Assembly: GCA_026994195.1 (NCBI GenBank)
Contig: JALWRH010000121.1
Coordinates: 1-34,365 of the forward strand
Reading direction: 5' to 3'
DNA from: Sedimenticola sp.
GTDB taxonomy: Bacteria > Pseudomonadota > Gammaproteobacteria > Chromatiales > Chromatiaceae
Length of the DNA stretch: 34,365 bases
Below are positions 30,737 to 34,365 of this stretch, piece by piece (positions within the stretch are counted from its first letter, which is position 1; each line of letters begins with the position of its first letter). The position numbers were made by a program, and so were the translations under genes. A model generated the notes under the pieces. It searched no databases, was not told the origin of the DNA, and saw only the letters and a list, made by a program, of their open reading frames with translations.

Positions 30737-32549
30737 AGTCGCATTCTTGCTGCTGCTGATCTTCTGGGCAGACGCCCAGGCCCTGGAAAACAGACTCGCT
30801 GACAATCCTTCCCCTTACCTTGCCATGCACGGTCATGATCCCGTGGCCTGGCAGGAATGGAATGCCCAAACCCTGGCCCTGGCGAAAAAGGAAGGAAAGC
30901 TGCTGTTCATATCCAGCGGTTATTTCGCTTGTCACTGGTGCCATGTCATGCAGCGGGAAAGCTACAGCAACCCCGCTATCGCAGAACTGCTCAACAAGTA
31001 TTTCATACCCGTTAAGGTGGACAGGGAACTGAATCCCGCCCTGGATGAGCACCTGATCGATTTCGTTCAGCGCACCCGGGGCCGGGCCGGCTGGCCCCTG
31101 AATGTGTTCCTGACCCCGGAAGGGTATCCCCTGCTGGGCATGACTTATGTTCCCCCGGAAAAATTCCGCACTCTTCTGGGAAAGCTGCAAAAAATGTGGC
31201 AGGCGCAAAAGCCGGAAGTCACCCGTTTGGCGAAGCAGGCGCTGGAGGCGCTGGTAGCGCAACGCCGGGAAAAAAAACAGGAAGCGCTCCTGTCCCCTCA
31301 GGATCTGCAGCATAAGTTTCTCAAGTCCGCCATGGATGTTGCTGATGATCTTGCCGGGGGGTTTGGCCAGCAAAACCGCTTTCCCATGGCGCCCCAGCTT
31401 TCTGCTCTCCTGGAGATACAGGCCCGGCATCCGGACGGAAACCTGGCCCGCTTTCTGCGCCTGACCCTGGATCAGATGGCATCCAAAGGCATGCGCGATC
31501 ACTTGGGCGGAGGGTTTTTCCGCTATACCGTGGATCCAGCATGGCATACCCCGCACTACGAAAAAATGCTCTATACCCAGGCGCTTCTGTCTAGCCTGTA
31601 TCTGCGTGCTGCCAAGGTGTTACAGGAACCCCGCTATGCTGCCGTAGCCCGTGACACCCTGCGGTTTACCTTGCGTGAGATGTGTGGGGACAGCGCCTGC
31701 GTGGCCAGTTTTTCCGCCGTGGACGGTGAGGGCGTAGAAGGCGGCTACTACCTGTGGAAGGAGGCCGAACTGAAAAACCTGCTCAAAGGCGAGTTATGGA
31801 CGCTGGCGCGGGATCATTGGCAGCTGAAGGATTTCGAGCATAACCCGGAAGGTGTACTCCCCATGCTGGGTGTTTCTGCCGAGGAGCTGGCCAAGTCCCA
31901 TGGCCAGCCCGTGAGTGAAATACGCGCTCTGCTGGAAAAAGCGCGCCAGATACTGCTGCAAGCGCGTCGCCAGCGCAGCCTGCCTGTAGACAGCAAACGC
32001 CTGGCCGGATGGAATGGCCTCATGCTCGCCGCTCTGTCCAGAGCCGCGCAGCAGGAAGGGCAACAGGATTTTCTACAAGCCGCCAGGAAACTGCGCCGTT
32101 ATATCGTTGAGCAGCTATGGGATGGCCGGCAGCTGCAACGTGCTGTTCACCGGGGCAAACCCATAGGGCAGGCATCCCTGGCCGATTATGCTTATGTTGC
32201 CGAGGGCCTAAGGCAGTTTGCATTGCTGGCAGCTCCTGGTGAAGAGCCATCCCTGGTGGACACCCTGTTGACCTCGGCGTGGAAAGATTTTCGTACTTCA
32301 AATGGTTGGGTCAGCAGTTCCAGCGCCTTGTTGCCCGGCATGCCTTCAGTACAGGTACAGGAAGATGGGGCTTTGCCGGCGGCATCGGCCAAGGTGCTGA
32401 ATTTGTCCCTGATGTCCCGAAACCCCGAGTTGCTCGAAAAAGCGCGGGGACTGGTGCCTGCCAGCTGGCTGGCGGTTCAGGATGATCCTTTCTGGTATGC
32501 GACAACGGTAAAAACTCTGTTGTTTTCCACCAGCAAGGGAGGCAGGTGA
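30729..32549 (+). CDS. Exported thioredoxin-like DUF255/YyaL family protein
   Basis: A 606-aa protein with a short Sec-type signal peptide (TRVAFLLLLIFWADAQA) followed by ENRLADNPSPYLAMHGHDPVAWQEW, then the thioredoxin-like motif FACHWCHVMQRESY (CHWC near residues 62-65), and an alpha/alpha-barrel-like glycan-enzyme-like region (GGGFFRYTVDPAWHTPHYEKMLY; LAGWNGLMLAALSRA). YyaL/SSP411 family members are usually cytoplasmic; the signal peptide here suggests a periplasmic location. Function of the family is poorly defined. ATG 30729 overlaps tatC by 8 nt; ATG 30726 is also possible. Confidence 0.85.
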   Translation: MTRVAFLLLLIFWADAQALENRLADNPSPYLAMHGHDPVAWQEWNAQTLALAKKEGKLLFISSGYFACHWCHVMQRESYSNPAIAELLNKYFIPVKVDRELNPALDEHLIDFVQRTRGRAGWPLNVFLTPEGYPLLGMTYVPPEKFRTLLGKLQKMWQAQKPEVTRLAKQALEALVAQRREKKQEALLSPQDLQHKFLKSAMDVADDLAGGFGQQNRFPMAPQLSALLEIQARHPDGNLARFLRLTLDQMASKGMRDHLGGGFFRYTVDPAWHTPHYEKMLYTQALLSSLYLRAAKVLQEPRYAAVARDTLRFTLREMCGDSACVASFSAVDGEGVEGGYYLWKEAELKNLLKGELWTLARDHWQLKDFEHNPEGVLPMLGVSAEELAKSHGQPVSEIRALLEKARQILLQARRQRSLPVDSKRLAGWNGLMLAALSRAAQQEGQQDFLQAARKLRRYIVEQLWDGRQLQRAVHRGKPIGQASLADYAYVAEGLRQFALLAAPGEEPSLVDTLLTSAWKDFRTSNGWVSSSSALLPGMPSVQVQEDGALPAASAKVLNLSLMSRNPELLEKARGLVPASWLAVQDDPFWYATTVKTLLFSTSKGGR

Positions 32550-32638
32550 GGGCCGAGTGAGGGTAAGTCGGTGTGGGAGGATGCGTATAGTCTCCCTGCG
32601 TGCGGGGGAGGGTTGAGGAGGGGGGGTAGGGTCTATAT

Positions 32639-32831
32639 CCCCCTCACCCTAACCCTCTCCCCGAGGGAAGGTGTCGCAAAAGGCGACAGCCGCCGCGATG
32701 CAAGGACGCATCGCCATTTTCGATGGCTGTAAGCCATTGAAAATGGAGGAATCGGAAAATCGCACTTTTCCGATTCCGAGTTGTGAAAGCCCAGGGAAGG
32801 GCTTTTACGACATCCTCCGAGGGGTGAGGGG
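32639..32831. repeat. Complex multi-hairpin intergenic repeat (CCCTCACCC type)
   Basis: The 369-nt gap between the DUF255 gene and batD has no gene but is dominated by this roughly 190-bp element. Its ends are inverted: CCCCTCACCC (32640-32649) and GGGTGAGGGG (32822-32831). Inside are consecutive stems: TGTCGC/GCGACA (32672-32688), CGATGC/GCATCG (32696-32713), a 15-bp stem with one G-T pair (32714-32746, loop GTA), a 12-bp perfect stem GGAATCGGAAAA/TTTTCCGATTCC (32748-32777) and AAAGCCC/GGGCTTT (32786-32805). CCCTCACCCTAACCCTCTCCC-type intergenic repeats are widespread in proteobacteria. It could act as a mobile MITE/REP-like element and as a barrier between the convergent genes. Confidence 0.75.
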
Positions 32832-32918
32832 ACTATGCGATGGATTTTTTCAACATCAGGAATGTGGCCGGCAGACTGATGAAAGTTGTTATTCAACCGG
32901 CGACCAAATATATCGCCC

Positions 32919-34365
32919 TCAACCGCCAGGATTAAGGCGGGGAAGCAGGTGATCTTCTGTGGCAGGGCGGCAGCTGCGAAAACGAACAGGAAACAGCCGG
33001 GGTTTGATCTGCCGTTTGAAGTCGGCTTTCCATTGTTTGAAGGACGCCAGCTTCTGGCCCCCGTAAACGGCCCTGTCCAGCTCGGCCATAAGAGCCTGAA
33101 CCTGGCGGGGTTTGGCGGCGGGATGGCAGGCGATGATACTGCTGCCCAGATGCTGTAGGTCAGCATGACGGCGCACCCCCAGGTGTTTGGCCGCGAGAAT
33201 CTGCAGGGCAGACACCCAGGTTGCGGGGTCTTCTTCTTTTTCCACGGCACGTAGGCAATACCAGAGCTTCCAGGAGATGGGCAGGTTCCGTCCTATCCAG
33301 GTACGCAGGCGATGAGCATGACGCCGCGGGGAAATACGCCGGCCCAGCGCTGCCAGGGGCTGGTAGAGCTCACCCAGCAGTTTTTGGCTGTGCTCAGAGA
33401 TCCATGCTGTGACGGGATTGCGGCCTGTGCCGAACAACACCTTGAGCCAGGCCGTCAACATGAGTGTGATGACCAGCACTAAAGGAATCCAGAACCACAA
33501 ACTGGCGCCTTCCGGGAGACTGAAACCGTCGCGGCTGTCCCCATCGGGGTTGGGGGGGCCAAGTACCTGTATCTGACGAATGGGCAAGGTCGTAGTGGCC
33601 GCCTTGCCGGTGCGCAGGTTCCACCATTGCAGGGAGATGGTGGGAAGATTCAGGGTACCGCCCCAGCGTGGCACCAGTGTGAATTTTTCAGTGCGGCTCC
33701 CCAGAAGATCCAGGCCATCGGCAGATATCTTCCCGCTGGTGCTGACTTCTCCCGGATAGATATAGAAATCCCTGCTATGCAACTGGGAGGCAATTCCAGG
33801 CAGCTGGGTGCCCACAGCACCTACAGCTGTGGTGGTGATGGTCATTTCCAGAGGCTCGCCAGCCTTGAGGTTCTGTATGTCCGGAAGGCCTGCCTCAAGC
33901 CGCAGGTTGTACAGGGGCAGCCAGGGTTGCACCCCGGGTTCTGCGGGCTGTACATAAAGAGTGGTTCCATGTTCGGCCGTGATGTTGAACGCTGTTCCAT
34001 TAGTGTACTTGCCGGTGACGGCGACACCGGGGAGATAGATCTCGCCTGCTTTGAGAGGAATCAATAAATAGGTGTACTCCGTGACCAAAGCGGATTTTCC
34101 CTGTCCTCCATTGCTGAAAGTCACGGGTTTCCCTAGCTGGCGGAACACCGCTTCCATGGTTTCAGCCGGGCGGGGAGTGGCTTCCTTCAGGTTTCCGCTG
34201 CTCTTGATACGTACCCGGTAGATAAGGTTCTGCTGAACCACCGGGCGCCGCTCACTGACACGGGTTTCTATGCTGGGTGCTTGCTGCGCCGGTGCCGGCA
34301 GGGGTGTCGGTGTCTGGTAGCTGCCCTGGGAAGGCGTTGGTGTAGAACGAAAGCGGTACTGGTAC
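32919..34365 (-). CDS. BatD family (oxygen tolerance) protein, N-terminal part outside window
   Basis: A minus-strand frame open to the right edge; about 482 residues of the C-terminal part are present. Features are repeated beta-sandwich segments typical of BatD (VTEYTYLLIPLKAGEIYLPGVAV, LEMTITTTAVGAVGTQLP, FTLVPRWGGTLNLPTI), then one transmembrane helix (LWFWIPLVLVITLMLTAWL) and a helical cytoplasmic tail of about 170 residues. A Pro/Gln/Thr-rich stretch lies near the right edge. BatD works in the Bat/MoxR-VWA system, for which envelope stress tolerance has been proposed. The rest of the bat operon would lie beyond the right edge. Convergent with the DUF255 gene across the repeat. Confidence 0.82.
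   Translation of the reverse strand, partial: YQYRFRSTPTPSQGSYQTPTPLPAPAQQAPSIETRVSERRPVVQQNLIYRVRIKSSGNLKEATPRPAETMEAVFRQLGKPVTFSNGGQGKSALVTEYTYLLIPLKAGEIYLPGVAVTGKYTNGTAFNITAEHGTTLYVQPAEPGVQPWLPLYNLRLEAGLPDIQNLKAGEPLEMTITTTAVGAVGTQLPGIASQLHSRDFYIYPGEVSTSGKISADGLDLLGSRTEKFTLVPRWGGTLNLPTISLQWWNLRTGKAATTTLPIRQIQVLGPPNPDGDSRDGFSLPEGASLWFWIPLVLVITLMLTAWLKVLFGTGRNPVTAWISEHSQKLLGELYQPLAALGRRISPRRHAHRLRTWIGRNLPISWKLWYCLRAVEKEEDPATWVSALQILAAKHLGVRRHADLQHLGSSIIACHPAAKPRQVQALMAELDRAVYGGQKLASFKQWKADFKRQIKPRLFPVRFRSCRPATEDHLLPRLNPGG

Noticed and set aside
28976-30805. 609-aa minus-strand open frame across tatABC
   Set aside because: His/Ser-rich, low-quality protein antisense to three well-conserved tat genes; a codon-bias shadow.
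1-34365. CRISPR arrays, tRNA/rRNA genes, insertion sequences, phage genes
   Set aside because: No regularly spaced repeats, no cloverleaf or rRNA-like segments and no transposase or integrase sequences were seen in the intergenic regions or frames.

Overview
The window looks like part of the chromosome of a sulfur-oxidising, probably chemolithoautotrophic gammaproteobacterium (Chromatiales-like). The case rests on a sulfur globule-type protein, a complete SoeABC-type cytoplasmic sulfite dehydrogenase, an octaheme tetrathionate reductase-type cytochrome with its own membrane cytochrome b, and pyruvate phosphate dikinase. The housekeeping genes (RNase T, MlaA, TrhP/YegQ, His and Tat operons) all look gammaproteobacterial. 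No species can be named from the sequence alone. Both end genes (a MATE transporter and BatD) run off the window.

Left part (1-3500): tail of a MATE transporter overlapping the tail of convergent rnt, then divergent mlaA, then a monocistronic sulfur globule protein gene with a good promoter and a rho-independent terminator, then a Crp/Fnr-type regulator. Sulfur block (3548-8252): soeA-soeB-soeC, preceded by a sigma70-like promoter. A SYLF-domain protein, a SixA-like phosphatase and trhP follow (8484-10941). Next come an octaheme cytochrome c and cytochrome b pair (11187-13567) and ppdK (13817-16570), which meets a minus-strand polyferredoxin gene tail to tail.

Middle (17712-21683, minus strand): a tightly packed operon reads SDR-epimerase, DUF2269 membrane protein, DUF4166 protein, Ub-Mut7-C RNase-like protein, YjbQ, GAF-winged helix regulator. 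Nearly every junction is a 4-8 nt stop/start overlap. It is preceded by a 20-bp perfect palindrome and a membrane-bound AraC-type regulator. Divergent from that regulator is an 876-aa Hanks-type kinase with about 590 residues of unrecognised C-terminal sequence, in visibly AT-richer DNA.

Right part: hisB-hisH-hisA-hisF-hisE (no hisI), tatA-tatB-tatC and a secreted YyaL/DUF255-like protein form one continuous plus-strand block. TatC has an acidic tail ending in a segment that resembles the FimV C-terminal domain. A roughly 190-bp multi-hairpin intergenic repeat (32639-32831) follows, and a degraded partial copy of it lies after soeC (about 8300-8362). A truncated batD closes the window.

How it fits together: Sgp would package periplasmic sulfur, SoeABC would oxidise cytoplasmic sulfite to sulfate and feed quinone, and the octaheme/cytochrome b pair would exchange electrons between quinone and a periplasmic sulfur or nitrogen compound. 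PpdK would supply PEP for biosynthesis. I saw no tRNA, rRNA, CRISPR array, transposase or phage gene. The least understood parts are the kinase C-terminus, the DUF2269/DUF4166/Mut7-C operon and the octaheme pair.
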